Below, piece by piece: positions 6,191 through 6,729 of a DNA stretch of 6,729 bases. Source of the stretch: an uncultured Parabacteroides sp. (GTDB lineage Bacteria > Bacteroidota > Bacteroidia > Bacteroidales > Tannerellaceae). Numbering within the stretch: position 1 is the stretch's first letter; every line of letters begins with the position of its first letter. The notes beneath the pieces were generated by a model that saw nothing but the letters and a program-made list of their open reading frames with translations, was not told the origin of the DNA and ran no database searches. Both the position numbers and the translations under genes were made by a program. The DNA lies in the NCBI GenBank assembly GCA_947074335.1, contig CAMTPG010000147.1:1-6729 (forward strand), read 5' to 3'.

Positions 6191-6729
6191 ATGAATAGAG
6201 ATAGTAACAGTTATACTGTAATATATGCGGCGGTGATGGTTATTGTGGTTGCCGTGATTCTGGCCCTGTTATCGCAGTCGCTTCGCGGTTTGCAGACAGA
6301 GAATGCAGAAAACGACAAACGTCAGCAGATTCTCCGCTCTATTAATGTAGATGTACCGGCCAAAGAGGCCGAAGCCAAATATAATGAATTGATCAAAGAG
6401 GCCTTTTTAGTAAATGCCGACGGTCAGCAGGTTCCGGGTAATGCTTTTGCTTTGGATATCGTGAAGATTAAGGAAACAAAGACTTATCCTGTATTTGTAG
6501 CGGATGTAAACGGACAGACTAAATATATTATGGCGATGTACGGAGCCGGACTCTGGGGTCCGATCTGGGGCTACATTTCTGTAGATAGCGATAAGAATAC
6601 GGTTTATGGTGCCGATTTCAGTCATCAGGGTGAAACTCCCGGTCTGGGCGCGGAAATTTCCAAACCTGCATTCTGCAACGAGTTTAAAGGAAAACGTCTG
6701 TTTGTGGATGGTATTTTCAAATCAATCGC
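6191..6729 (+). CDS. nqrC: Na+-translocating NADH:quinone reductase subunit C, 5' part
   Basis: This frame begins 21 bases after nqrB and runs off the right edge after 179 complete codons. NqrC is anchored by one N-terminal helix and exposes a periplasmic FMN-binding domain that passes electrons within the Nqr complex. The start reads MNRDSNSYTVIYAAVMVI, with a single membrane segment at about 8-28. It continues through a charged stretch (35-70) into the FMN-binding domain with YGAGLWGPIWGYI (117-129) and HQGETPGLGAEI (145-156), the latter a hallmark of NqrC and RnfG. The S/T-GAT motif that carries the covalent FMN would lie further downstream, so flavinylation competence cannot be judged here. 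RnfG is the alternative, but the operon position directly after nqrA and nqrB settles it. Confidence 0.95.
   Translation, partial: MNRDSNSYTVIYAAVMVIVVAVILALLSQSLRGLQTENAENDKRQQILRSINVDVPAKEAEAKYNELIKEAFLVNADGQQVPGNAFALDIVKIKETKTYPVFVADVNGQTKYIMAMYGAGLWGPIWGYISVDSDKNTVYGADFSHQGETPGLGAEISKPAFCNEFKGKRLFVDGIFKSI

Noticed and set aside
3597..6729. Rnf complex (rnfC, rnfD, rnfG) as an alternative to Nqr
   Set aside because: The first gene lacks the two 4Fe-4S cysteine motifs of RnfC and has NqrA-specific segments, and the second has the NqrB N-terminus and SGAT context. Gene order A-B-C fits nqr.

Overview
The window looks like ordinary chromosomal DNA from a member of the Bacteroidota, most likely Bacteroidales. 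Four things point there: a type IX secretion plug-family protein, a SusC-style TonB plug domain, an Nqr operon of the kind Bacteroidales use as their respiratory sodium pump, and promoter elements matching the Bacteroidota -7 consensus TAnnTTTG. Shine-Dalgarno sequences are absent or weak, and the leaders are A/T-rich, as is usual in that phylum. I cannot name a genus.

Layout, left to right. Positions 1-574 are AT-rich and hold no convincing gene; the main structure is a perfect 12-bp hairpin (491-531) that may terminate the gene to its right. Positions 575-1396 (minus) encode a LiaF-like membrane protein. It diverges from a small secreted protein (1564-2049, plus) made of a signal peptide, a lysine-rich linker and a lone TonB-receptor plug domain without a barrel. 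A strong hairpin (2123-2159) serves this gene and the converging type IX secretion plug-family gene (2195-3466, minus). A divergent control region (3467-3596) carries a -7 box for each direction and several perfect palindromes. nqrA, nqrB and the first 179 codons of nqrC follow on the plus strand, with gaps of 23 and 21 bases; nqrC runs off the right edge.

The Nqr genes act together: NqrA to NqrF form the membrane complex that oxidises NADH, reduces quinone (menaquinone in this group, by inference) and exports Na+. nqrDEF should lie just beyond the window. The three genes left of nqrA are envelope proteins with no visible functional link to Nqr or to each other.

I see no mobile element, CRISPR array, tRNA, rRNA or defence system. 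No previously undescribed system is demonstrable here. The best leads are the barrel-less TonB plug protein and the palindrome cluster in the nqrA/plug control region.
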